Shown here one piece after another: positions 31,617-40,955 of a DNA stretch of 45,809 bases. The translations under genes and the position numbers were made by a program. Source of the DNA: Planctomycetota bacterium (GTDB lineage Bacteria; Planctomycetota; Phycisphaerae; Sedimentisphaerales; Anaerobacaceae); the NCBI GenBank assembly GCA_025459125.1, contig JALORE010000010.1, forward strand, positions 1 through 45,809, written 5' to 3'. The first letter of the stretch is position 1. Every line of letters starts with the position of its first letter. Under the pieces are notes generated by a model. That model saw nothing but the letters and a program-made list of their open reading frames with translations. It was not told where the DNA came from and did no database searches.

Positions 31617-33152
31617 TCAAAGCTTCACCTCGCTGCCGCGATCATTGAAGCACAGCAAGGTCCGCTGCTCGCCGCGCACCTCGGACGAGGCGTGAATGAT
31701 CACCCGCTTGTCCGTCGACTGCTCAATCTGGGCGATGGCCGCCCGCTTTTCGTTCTGCAGGTAATCGCCCACCTCCTGGGAAACGGTCAACTCGATCCGG
31801 CGGATGTGCTCCCGCGAGACAGCCAGGTTCAGGAGGCGAATGATCTCGAGAGCCAGCGATTCGTGGCTCTTGACGAACCCCATGCCGGCGCAGTGGGGAC
31901 AGGCCAGGTAGGTGCTGAACTGCAGCGAGGGGCGCATGCGCTGGCGTGTCATCTCGACCACGCCGAAACGGCTGATATGGAGGATCTTCGACCGAGCCCG
32001 GTCGCCGCGGACCGCGTCACGGAAGGCCCGCTCCACCTCCTTGCGGTGTTTGGGATTCCGCATGTCGATGAAGTCGCAGACGATCAGGCCGCCCAGGTCG
32101 CGGAGCCGGAGCTGGCGGGCGATCTCGGCGGCGGCCTCCATGTTGTTCTCGAAAGCCGTCTGCTCGGCGTTCTTCTGCCGGCGGAACCGCCCGCTGTTGA
32201 CATCGATCGCGACCAGCGCTTCGGTCTGCTCGATCACGATGGAGCCGCCGCTCTTGAGCTCCACCTCGCGGGCTTGAATCTTGGCGATCTCCTCCTCAAT
32301 CCCGTGCTTGTGAAAGAGCGGGATCTTCTCCTCGTAGAACACCACCTTGGGTTTGAGACGCGGCGTCGCGATCGCGAGGAAATCCATGATCTTGCGAACC
32401 ATGGCATCCGAATCGCAGATGATCTTGATGATCTCGTTGCCGAAGAGGTCGCGCAGGGCACGGATCACCAGGTCCGATTCCAGGTAGATCTCACCCGGGG
32501 CCTTTTCGGTCTCCATCCGCTGCTGCATGGCGCGCCAGAGCCGGTCCAGGTACTTCAGATCCGCCTGGATATCGCGTTTCGAGGCGCCCTCCCCGGCCGT
32601 GCGGATGATGAATCCGTGTCCTTTCGGAGCCTTGCTCTCGTCGAAAAGCTGGGCCAGTCGTTTGCGCTCCTCCTCGTCCTCGATCTTGTGCGAGATGCCG
32701 TAGTTCTTCATCCAGGGCATCATCACCAGGTGCTTGCCCGCCAGAGCCAGATAGGTACTGAGCGTCGGCCCCTTGGTCTTGAGCCCCTCCTTGGTCACCT
32801 GTACAATGATCTCCTGGCCGCGGCGCAGACAGTTCTGGATCGGCGGCCGGTCCTTGAGGGCCTGCCGGCGGCCAATGACCTCCAGCACACCGTTCTTCCC
32901 ACCCGGGAAATACCGGGGATGCAGATCGCTGATATGCAGGAAACCGTTCTTCTCGATTCCGAGGTCGATGAACGCGGCCTGAATCCCCGACTCGATATTG
33001 ACGACTCTCCCCTTGTAGATACTGCCGACGTGGGTACCGGCGCTGGCACGCTCGACATAGAGTTCCTCCAGCTTGCCGTCTTCCACGACAGCGACCCGGC
33101 ACTCCTCCGGCTCGGCGACATTGATCAACATCTCACGTGGCATCTTCGACAT
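31617..33152 (-). CDS. rng: Ribonuclease E/G family endoribonuclease
   Basis: A 511-residue RNase E/G catalytic-core protein that cleaves single-stranded RNA in rRNA maturation and mRNA decay. The S1 domain (about 38-130) includes GSIYKGRVVNIESGIQAAFI and DLGIEKNGFLHISDL. The DNase I-like catalytic part has VAIDVNSGRF and GGLIVCDFIDM with the two magnesium-binding aspartates, and CPHCAGMG is the zinc-link motif used for dimerisation. There is no long RNase E-type C-terminal scaffold, so it is RNase G-like. An ATG three codons in (33143) has better spacing to GAGGG and may be the true start. It sits between the DUF2344 gene and kdsD. Confidence 0.93.
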   Translation of the reverse strand: MSKMPREMLINVAEPEECRVAVVEDGKLEELYVERASAGTHVGSIYKGRVVNIESGIQAAFIDLGIEKNGFLHISDLHPRYFPGGKNGVLEVIGRRQALKDRPPIQNCLRRGQEIIVQVTKEGLKTKGPTLSTYLALAGKHLVMMPWMKNYGISHKIEDEEERKRLAQLFDESKAPKGHGFIIRTAGEGASKRDIQADLKYLDRLWRAMQQRMETEKAPGEIYLESDLVIRALRDLFGNEIIKIICDSDAMVRKIMDFLAIATPRLKPKVVFYEEKIPLFHKHGIEEEIAKIQAREVELKSGGSIVIEQTEALVAIDVNSGRFRRQKNAEQTAFENNMEAAAEIARQLRLRDLGGLIVCDFIDMRNPKHRKEVERAFRDAVRGDRARSKILHISRFGVVEMTRQRMRPSLQFSTYLACPHCAGMGFVKSHESLALEIIRLLNLAVSREHIRRIELTVSQEVGDYLQNEKRAAIAQIEQSTDKRVIIHASSEVRGEQRTLLCFNDRGSEVKL

Positions 33153-33196
33153 CCCTCTGGGACTTGCGCTTACGGTTCCTGCTCCTGCTGTTCATC

Positions 33197-33904
33197 TCAT
33201 GACTCCGGCCGCGTGGCTCCGGCGAGCTCCCAGTGCACGTTCCTCCGGCGCACCTGTCCATCCAGGTCCGCCGTCCGCAGCTCGAAAAGCCGCAGGATCT
33301 CGTCCACCCGCACGGACCCGGTCGTGCCGGTCCGATGCTGCACGATCAGAGCGCCGTCCTCCAGCCGGATCGAGCACAAAAAGGGACGAACGTCGATCGT
33401 ACGCGCAGGTCCGCCCTCCGCGGCGGCTCTCTCCACTGGGCAGTGTTCGCTCCCCATCACCCGGGCGATCGTGTCCTGCAGCCGGGCAGTGAGCCCCGTC
33501 TCCGCCGCCATCCGGACGGGGAACACGTACTCGGCCGACGTCGGCTGGAACGAGGCGCCGGCCGCCGTCAGGGTCACCGCGAGCACCTCGATTCCCTCGG
33601 GCAACGCGGCGGCGAGAGCAGCGTGGAGGGCGGCCTCCGGCTCGGCCCCGCCGGCGGCCGAGCCGCTCTGCCGGACGTCATCGAGCTTGACCACCAACAG
33701 TTCCTCGTCGGCTTCCACCCCCACCGGCCGGGGCAACGGCAGGGACAGACGCGGGTGCGGATTGAATCCCTCCGAGTACCGCACGGGGAGCCCCGCCCGG
33801 GTACAGGCCCGCTGCCACACGCGCGACATCTCCGCATGGGAGAGATACCGCGCTGCTCCCGTGATCCGGAACCGGATGGCGGCCGTGGCCCTCGAGTCAC
33901 TCAT
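33197..33904 (-). CDS. DUF2344 / TIGR03936 radical-SAM-linked protein
   Basis: A 235-residue protein matching the DUF2344 (TIGR03936) domain: AAIRFRITGAARYLSHAEMS, then QRACTRAGLPVRYSEGFNPH and PRLSLPLPRPVGVEADEELL. In many bacteria this domain is fused to, or encoded next to, a radical SAM protein, and the pair commonly precedes an RNase E/G gene; here only the DUF2344 part and rng are present. Its role is unknown; a link to RNA modification or processing is inferred from that context. The ATG at 33904 is preceded by AAGGA with nine bases' spacing. It follows ptsI by 21 bp. Confidence 0.85.
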   Translation of the reverse strand: MSDSRATAAIRFRITGAARYLSHAEMSRVWQRACTRAGLPVRYSEGFNPHPRLSLPLPRPVGVEADEELLVVKLDDVRQSGSAAGGAEPEAALHAALAAALPEGIEVLAVTLTAAGASFQPTSAEYVFPVRMAAETGLTARLQDTIARVMGSEHCPVERAAAEGGPARTIDVRPFLCSIRLEDGALIVQHRTGTTGSVRVDEILRLFELRTADLDGQVRRRNVHWELAGATRPES

Positions 33905-33925
33905 TCACAACGATCCTTCTTCCCT

Positions 33926-35728
<1,803 letters not shown>

Positions 35729-35753
35729 CCTCTGAATTTCGTTGCCCTCCGCG

Positions 35754-36056
35754 TCACGGCGGCGGCTCGCCGAACATCTGCACTTCCACGAGGTCGCGCA
35801 GGGCCTCGAGTGCCTGGTCCGCGTCGGTGCCCTCGGCCCGGACCTGCAGGCGCGTCCCGCAGGTGGCTTCCAGCATGCTCATCTGCATGATGCTCTTTCC
35901 ATCGGCCTCGTGCGGACCATTATGGACCGTGATCTTGCAGTCGAAGCGGCTGGCCAAGTCGATGAACTTCATGGCCGGGCGCATGTGGAGACCTTCGGCG
36001 TTCTTGATCTCCATGGTTGTTTCGCGAACCAGTTTCTCCAAGACCCTGTCTCCCAT
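35754..36056 (-). CDS. ptsH: Phosphocarrier protein HPr
   Basis: HPr relays phosphate from EI to EIIA proteins. NAEGLHMRPAMKFIDLAS contains the active-site histidine (His24 in this numbering), and EADGKSIMQMSML contains a serine 31 residues later (Ser55), exactly the His15-Ser46 distance of classical HPr, so an HPr-kinase site may be retained. The predicted 100 residues exceed the 85-90 of the family; starting at the internal Met15 (36014, MEIKNAEGLH) would give 86 and is likely the real start, though neither ATG has a strong ribosome-binding site. It lies 43 bp downstream of ptsN and 25 bp upstream of ptsI. Confidence 0.93.
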   Translation of the reverse strand: MGDRVLEKLVRETTMEIKNAEGLHMRPAMKFIDLASRFDCKITVHNGPHEADGKSIMQMSMLEATCGTRLQVRAEGTDADQALEALRDLVEVQMFGEPPP

Positions 36057-36099
36057 CAGCAGGCCAAGTCCGGTCGTCCCACGACGGTTCCGGTGCGGC

Positions 36100-36573
36100 T
36101 CACCACGAAGGGTTCTCGTCGGCCTCTTTGAGCAGATCCTCGAGCGCCGGAGGCGTATGGCACTGCCGCAGGAATTTGCGGAATTTCTCTTTTTGCAGAT
36201 GACGGAATACGTTCTCCATCGCCTGCAGATGCTTGTCGGGATTGTTGACGGGACTGATCAGCAGAATCACCGAGTAGACCGGCTGCTCATCCAGCGAGGC
36301 GAAGTCGATTCCCACGCTGCTTTGACCGACGGCCGCGACCACGTTCTTCGCTGCCGCGTGCTTGACGTGAGGCACGGCCACTCCCTTGCCCATGCCCGTG
36401 CTCGCCTCATTCTCTCTCTTGATAACGGCCTTCGCCACCTCTTTGGCGGACTCACTCGGGATCTTTCCCGCGTGCGCCAGAGCGGAAACCAATTCGGTGA
36501 TGGCCCCGTCGCGATCCGTCGCCTGCAGCTCCGGGATCGTCGCCTCGAAACACACAAACTCGTCGAATCTCAT
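36100..36573 (-). CDS. ptsN: PTS EIIA domain protein (PtsN/EIIA-Ntr-like)
   Basis: A single 157-residue EIIA type-2 domain, the size of PtsN (EIIA-Ntr). GMGKGVAVPHVKHAAAKNVV contains the phosphorylated histidine (His69), and VYSVILLISPVNNPDKHLQA is the conserved strand-helix after it. PtsN-type proteins regulate potassium transport, nitrogen or envelope functions through their phosphorylation state and do not carry sugar. It lies between hpf and ptsH, as in the proteobacterial hpf-ptsN-npr order. Together with the HTH-EIIA fusion at 2312-3028 it is one of two EIIA domains in the window that could be fed by the same HPr. Confidence 0.92.
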   Translation of the reverse strand: MRFDEFVCFEATIPELQATDRDGAITELVSALAHAGKIPSESAKEVAKAVIKRENEASTGMGKGVAVPHVKHAAAKNVVAAVGQSSVGIDFASLDEQPVYSVILLISPVNNPDKHLQAMENVFRHLQKEKFRKFLRQCHTPPALEDLLKEADENPSW

Positions 36574-36641
36574 TTTCTTCGCGTCCAGCTAATCCAATAC
36601 GGCACCTGCCAACCAACGCGCCGGCAGCGATGCCGACACCA

Positions 36642-36986
36642 TCAAGCGAGTTGGGTCGACCCTGCGGAACTGCTGCCTTCGCCCATGTGCTTGTCGTCTC
36701 TCTCCTTCGCCTTCTTCTTGCGCAACTGCTGTTCCAGCTTGTGGACGGCTCCATCGATACACGGATAGGCGCCTTCGCCGGTCCCGGTCGCCACGAAAAC
36801 CACCCCGTGTTCCCCTCGTGCTATGATCTCCACGATCATTTTGTTCGCCCCGCGGCTGCTGTCAACGACCACTTCCACCTGGCTGACGCCGTCATAATAA
36901 CGCGGGAGCTTCGCGGTCTTCTCCTGAGCATAGGCCCGGATGGCCTCGGTTATCTCGATGTGCTTGCCTGAGATCGTGAACTGCAA
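36642..36986 (-). CDS. hpf: Ribosome hibernation promoting factor (HPF/YfiA family)
   Basis: HPF binds the 30S decoding site and silences or dimerises ribosomes under stress. I choose the TTG at 36986, seven bases after AAGGAG (TAAGGAGATCACCCTTG), giving 114 residues that open LQFTISGKHIEITEAIRAYA as the family does; the ATG at 37058 would add 24 unrelated residues. KTAKLPRYYDGVSQVEVVVD and GEGAYPCIDGAVHKLEQQLR complete the beta-alpha-beta-beta-beta-alpha fold. It is a short-to-medium form without the long-HPF C-terminal dimerisation domain. It appears to be the first gene of the operon leading to ptsN, ptsH, ptsI, rng and the kds/lpt genes. The 241 bp upstream (36987-37227) show no convincing promoter. 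Confidence 0.9.
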   Translation of the reverse strand: MQFTISGKHIEITEAIRAYAQEKTAKLPRYYDGVSQVEVVVDSSRGANKMIVEIIARGEHGVVFVATGTGEGAYPCIDGAVHKLEQQLRKKKAKERDDKHMGEGSSSAGSTQLA

Positions 36987-37227
36987 GGGTGATCTCCTTA
37001 AATTAGTTTTCGTCTGATGAGTTGAGAGCAGGTTTATTCCCTGCCTGAACGGCACCATCTCCCCGGGCCGACACCCAGAGGGTCAGAGCCGCCGGCGACC
37101 GAAACGCCGACCCCCGCAACAGACACCACTTGACGTTCGTAACTGCACTCATCCAACCACAACAGCCGCCGGCTGCCATCCATGAAGCCCTGGAGGCCGG
37201 GTGTACCGGTCCCATTACGGCGATAGC

Positions 37228-38277
37228 CTAATTGGCGGTCTCCCGGCCGTCAACAGAAATCTCCTCCCGGGGCAGGTGGGTACCGAGCAAGTGGATCACC
37301 CCCCCGGGCAACGACGCCAGGACCCAGATCAGCCGCTGGCAAAGCGCCAGGGCCAGAGCTTTCTCCCGCGTCGTTCCCGCCAGCGACACGAACAACCCGA
37401 CGGTGCTCGCCTCTACCACCCCCAATCCGGCGACGCTGACCGGCACCGCCCCCACCACCCAGACGACCGGGAAGATGAAGAAATAGTGGCTCAGTCGCGC
37501 CTCCACCGTCAAATCCCGCCCGATCAGCCATATGGCCACGATCGTGAGGCTCTGGGCGACGAAGGTCAACAGCATGGTCCCCAGGAGCGTTCCCGGCTTC
37601 GAACAGTAGACCACGAAAGCATCTTTGGTCCGGTACAGTAGCGAAAGGCCCCTGCGCCGGACAGTCTGAATTGCCCCCGAGAGCCTGGCTCGACCTGCGG
37701 GGAGCACCAGCACCGCCAGAAGGACCGCGGCCACGGCAAGGGACGCCCAGACCAGCGCCGCCCGGTGTTGCGTCAGCCATCCGGGCGCCTCGACCTGCTC
37801 CGTCTCCGTTTTCGGTACGATTTCGCCCCGCACGAACACGAAATACGTGAAAGCGGCCATCAGAACCAACCCCACCAACCCGACGCACCGGTCCACGAAG
37901 ACGCTCAACACTCCCTCCAGCCTTTTGTTCGTGTGCTTGGTCACGTACCAGGCCTTGAGCACGTCGCCGCCAACCGCCCCCGGCATCACGTTGTTGTAGA
38001 ACAGTCCCAGAAAGAACAGCCGCACCGCGGCCAACACGGGAATGTGAATCGATTGCGCCCGGAGCAGCAGCCACCAGCGAACACCCAGAAGTGCCTGCAC
38101 CGACGTGTAGAGAACCAGACTCAGCGCGAAGTACCAGGGATCCAGGTTCTGAAGCACCCCGGCCAACTCCCGCCAGTCCTGCCCCCACAGGACCCATAAA
38201 ATCGCGGCCACCGCGACCGCAACCCGAGCAATCAACGACACATGCCCTTTCCTGCCGGCGTTCTGTGCATCCTGCAA
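37228..38277 (-). CDS. Flippase-like membrane protein (UPF0104/AglD, LPG-synthase TM domain)
   Basis: A 349-residue protein with about eight transmembrane segments matching the lysylphosphatidylglycerol synthase TM / UPF0104 family (PF03706). Diagnostic pieces are RWWLLLRAQSIHIPVLAAVR, the strongly conserved FFLGLFYNNVMPGAVGGDVL with KAWYV after it, DRCVGLVGLVLMA, and VVWVVGAVPVSVAGLGVVEA near the end. Members are thought to move or help synthesise lipid-linked glycans or aminoacyl-lipids; no C-terminal synthetase domain is present here. It lies 241 bp upstream of hpf on the same strand, so it could share transcription with the LPS/PTS operon, but the gap makes that uncertain. Confidence 0.88.
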   Translation of the reverse strand: MQDAQNAGRKGHVSLIARVAVAVAAILWVLWGQDWRELAGVLQNLDPWYFALSLVLYTSVQALLGVRWWLLLRAQSIHIPVLAAVRLFFLGLFYNNVMPGAVGGDVLKAWYVTKHTNKRLEGVLSVFVDRCVGLVGLVLMAAFTYFVFVRGEIVPKTETEQVEAPGWLTQHRAALVWASLAVAAVLLAVLVLPAGRARLSGAIQTVRRRGLSLLYRTKDAFVVYCSKPGTLLGTMLLTFVAQSLTIVAIWLIGRDLTVEARLSHYFFIFPVVWVVGAVPVSVAGLGVVEASTVGLFVSLAGTTREKALALALCQRLIWVLASLPGGVIHLLGTHLPREEISVDGRETAN

Positions 38278-38499
38278 GATGTATCTCCCAAAAATCGCTT
38301 GTCATGATAAATGATAGCCCGTAAAACCTGCGATGACAAGATGTTGCCAACCAGGAATTTCACGCGGAAAAAGATCGGCGGGTTCCTGAGGGGCCGCCGG
38401 CCGCCCGGCATATGGGTGGCCGGCCTCCTGCTGTAACCGCCGGAGAGCTTGGCTCGGGAGTATTCGGGATCAGGTCCTGTTGAGTTGACGAGGAGTCGA

Positions 38500-38919
38500 A
38501 TGTCGTCGGAATCGAAACATGTTGAAGAAGGTTTGCAGTTTACGCCCAAGTTCGACGCCCAGGGTCTGATCCCGGCCATCGCTCAGGACGCCGAGACCGG
38601 CGAGGTCCTGATGTTTGCCTGGATGAACCGCGAGGCCCTGGACCGCACCATCGAAACCGGTCGGGCCACCTATTTCAGTCGCTCCCGGGGCAAACTCTGG
38701 CTTAAGGGCGAGCAGTCCGGACATTTCCAGGCCGTCCGCCAGATCCTCGTCGACTGCGACCAGGATTGTCTGATCCTCAAGGTCTGCGTCAGCGAAGGCC
38801 AGTGCCACGTCGGCTATAAGTCCTGCTTCTACCGGTCTTTGAAGCCCGCCACCAAGACCGACCTCGACCTGGTGGCCCGGAAAGTCTACGACCCGTCCGC
38901 CACGTACAAGAAGCCATAG
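38500..38919 (+). CDS. hisI: Phosphoribosyl-AMP cyclohydrolase
   Basis: HisI opens the adenine ring of phosphoribosyl-AMP in the third step of histidine synthesis. The 139-residue protein starts at ATG 38500, preceded by AGGAG. It carries the family motifs [38 protein letters not shown], the metal-site segment [11 protein letters not shown] and [13 protein letters not shown] with the zinc-binding cysteines. It is the stand-alone cyclohydrolase without the HisE pyrophosphohydrolase domain. No other histidine genes are nearby, as is common for scattered his genes. Transcribed divergently from the flippase-like gene. Confidence 0.95.
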   Translation: MSSESKHVEEGLQFTPKFDAQGLIPAIAQDAETGEVLMFAWMNREALDRTIETGRATYFSRSRGKLWLKGEQSGHFQAVRQILVDCDQDCLILKVCVSEGQCHVGYKSCFYRSLKPATKTDLDLVARKVYDPSATYKKP

Positions 38920-38943
38920 CCTGACCACGCGAATCTCCGCAAA

Positions 38944-38987
38944 GTACTCAAGGTGCTGAAGTTTGTAGAGTTGAGCACCTTGAGCAC
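38944..38987 (+). terminator. Hairpin downstream of hisI
   Basis: GTACTCAAGGTGCT (38944-38957) pairs with AGCACCTTGAGCAC (38974-38987), 13 of 14 bases, 25 bp after the hisI stop. The loop contains GTTTGTAGAG. No clean T-run follows, and AGGTGCTCAA recurs at about 39680, so it may be a repeat rather than a dedicated terminator. Confidence 0.45.
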
Positions 38988-39127
38988 CTCAGAAGAAGGC
39001 GCAGGTCAACGAAGAACCCGCCTGTGCCTGCGTCCTGCCCTGTCCAACTGGCGCACAAGCTGCTTTGCATACAAGGCTTATGACAGGTTGCAACCCTGTG
39101 GTACTCCGTCCATCCTAAGCTGCCGTG

Positions 39128-39160
39128 TGGCATCGTCAAGGCTGCAGGCCTTGGCGATGG
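39128..39160. repeat. TGGCATCGTC family hairpin
   Basis: CATCGTCAAGGC (39131-39142) pairs with GCCTTGGCGATG (39148-39159) with one G-T mismatch around a 5-base loop. Its start matches the ends of the 100-bp palindrome at 3127-3226. Confidence 0.6.
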
Positions 39161-39178
39161 CGGACGGGCTAATCGCGT

Positions 39179-39232
39179 CGTAGATGCGCAAGGAAGACCG
39201 TAGATGCGCACGTTCTTCCTTGCACATCTACG
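39179..39232. repeat. GTAGATGCGCAAGGAAGA hairpin
   Basis: CGTAGATGCGCAAGGAAGA (39179-39197) is complementary to 39214-39232 in 18 of 19 positions. The loop contains a further direct copy of CGTAGATGCGCA. Confidence 0.65.
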
Positions 39233-39497
39233 GCGGATGTTGCGCGCCTACGGGTCTGGGCGGTCAAAACCGGAGGAGCCCTGTTTCTGGAGCCGAGCAA
39301 CTGCTTGTGAGCAGGAATCCTTCATGGCTCGTCCGGTTTTCGCGTACTTCGATGCCTTACCGGGTGAGCCGGGATTGTGTCACACGCCAAGGCGCCGGGA
39401 CGCAGGGTCCAAACACCCGGTGTGGTCCGAGCGCCACCCGGATGACCCCGACCACCCGGTCGAAAAGCGGGCGCGCGGTGCGGTTGCGGCGGCCGCC

Positions 39498-39631
39498 GGT
39501 GAAGATCGTCAAGTTCCAGCGTTGACGATCTTCACCCCGCAAAAACCCTGAAATCACGCGAAAAACGTGAAGATCGTCAAGATCGTCAACGTTTTACTAT
39601 GACGATCTTCAGGGCTTTGACGATCTTCAGG
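39498..39631. repeat. Cluster of GAAGATCGTCAA palindromes
   Basis: A 15-bp perfect stem (GGTGAAGATCGTCAA at 39498-39512; complement at 39522-39536) is followed by GTGAAGATCGTCAAGATCG from 39567 and two inverse copies TTTGACGATCTTCAGG-like at 39598-39631. The same motif forms the palindromes at 5042-5072 and 5109-5150. Confidence 0.7.
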
Positions 39632-39700
39632 AAACTGGACGATCTGGCGGTCTGACGGTGCCGCCACACTCAGGACCCAAGGTGCTCAACGTTTGTTCGG

Positions 39701-39795
39701 CTCATCCGGTTCAAGCGTACTTGCCGCCCCGGAAGGGCCCAACCCCCTGGAGGCAGAGCCCCCCAGAGTGAGTGAAGTACGCTCAAACCGGATGA
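39701..39795. repeat. CATCCGGTTTGAGCGTACTT inverted repeat
   Basis: TCATCCGGTTCAAGCGTACT at 39702 and the inverse TACGCTCAAACCGGATGA (39776-39793) form arms of about 21 bp with two mismatches. A third diverged copy (CGTCCGGTTTTCGCGTACTT) lies near 39328. The loop carries GGGCCCAACCCCCTGG and GGCAGAGCCCCCC, GC-rich pieces resembling the flanks of the 19011 element. The region 38920-39802 has no supported gene. Confidence 0.6.
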
Positions 39796-39802
39796 ACCTC
39801 TT

Positions 39803-40677
39803 CTATCTTTGAATTCCCCGGACCGGCGATACAAGCCAATCATACGTCGGAACAACGACGCCGTCCTTTCGAACGATGCCCCGATCGTTCATCAACATCC
39901 CGTGGTCGGAGCCGGCGGAGTGCGTCTTGATGGCCTGTATGCCAAACTCGATGACCGGTTGAACCTCGCCGGGATCGGAACGGCCGTTGGAGTTCCGGTC
40001 GAAACAGACGCCAACGCCCCGGAGTTCCGAACCGGACAGCGACCCATCCCGGTCGTCACCGAGGGCGTCCAGGGCGGCGTACCCGTTCCGGAACAGGAGC
40101 CACCAGGTCACAGAACCGAATAAAGGCCGTTGTTCGGGTCCAGGTCCAGTGCCCTTTCGAAGTTGTCCACCGCCGTCCCCGCATGGGTCAGGATTCTACT
40201 GGTGTCGAGGTACTCTGCTTTCCAGCCCTGGTCCTCCAACTCCTTCGCTTTGACCCAGACCTCGTCATTAAACTGCGCCAATCGCGACGCCGGCACATCC
40301 TCCACGGCAGCATAACCCCATGCCTCCAGGACGAGTCGCCGGGCCTGGTCGTAGCGCACATCCCACAGCAAACGATCGACGATGGACGCGCGCGCCGGGT
40401 CCGTCTGCCAGTCGGCCGCAACGTTGTCGGGGGGAGATGCGTCAGGCTTGGTGGTTGCGACAAGCGGGAGCCGGTTCAGAAAGGTGAAGTAATGCATGCG
40501 TGCCAGAGTGTAGTACCCTTGCGGGTCACTCGGGTGGTCCCTGATAAAGGCCTCGGTGTTGGCGATGAGCCGGTCAAAGGGCACGTACCATGCCGCCGGG
40601 AAGAGGGAACCGCCGCGCCCCAGGCAAACCGCCGGCAGCAAGAAGACGACCGTCACCAATAGGATTCCGCGCTTCAT
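39803..40677 (-). pseudogene. Secreted TPR/EF-hand protein gene, internally deleted and frameshifted
   Basis: From ATG 40677 (after GGAGGTGGAGATC) the frame encodes a signal peptide (GILLVTVVFLLPAVCLG) and a helical TPR-like region (SDPQGYYTLARMHYFTFLNR, NFERALDLDPNNGLYSVL) and stops at 40108. A second frame, overlapping it and running to 39803, encodes what looks like the end of the same protein: TWWLLFRNGYAALDALGDDR, an EF-hand-like DRDGSLSGSEL, a second loop DRNSNGRSDPGEV and VRKDGVVVPTYDWLVSPV. The junction at about 40110-40125 joins DPNNGLYS directly to VTWWLLF, so I infer deletion of the middle of the gene plus a frameshift. A truncated 189-residue secreted product could still be made. 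Confidence 0.7.
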
Positions 40678-40955
40678 GATCTCCACCTCCGACTTCCACA
40701 CGATGTGGCGGGCCTGAGTCGGCACGTCCTCCGCCGGCCCTGGCCTGGCCGCGTGCCGACGACCCCAACCATGGTTCATTATAGGCCCTCCGCCGCGACC
40801 GTGCACATATGGCGAGCGAACGGGACTTTTTGACCTTGAGATCGGTCGGTCCGCGGGGTATATTGCCGGTGCGATGATGTCGTGCCGGCGCGTGGGAACG
40901 CACGCGGGCACCGACGCTTCGACCGGCTTCTCGAACCTGGATAAGGGGATGACAC

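Noticed and set aside
36987-37058. ATG at 37058 as the hpf start
   Set aside because: It would add 24 residues unlike the HPF family; the TTG at 36986 has a strong ribosome-binding site at the right distance and gives the standard N-terminus.
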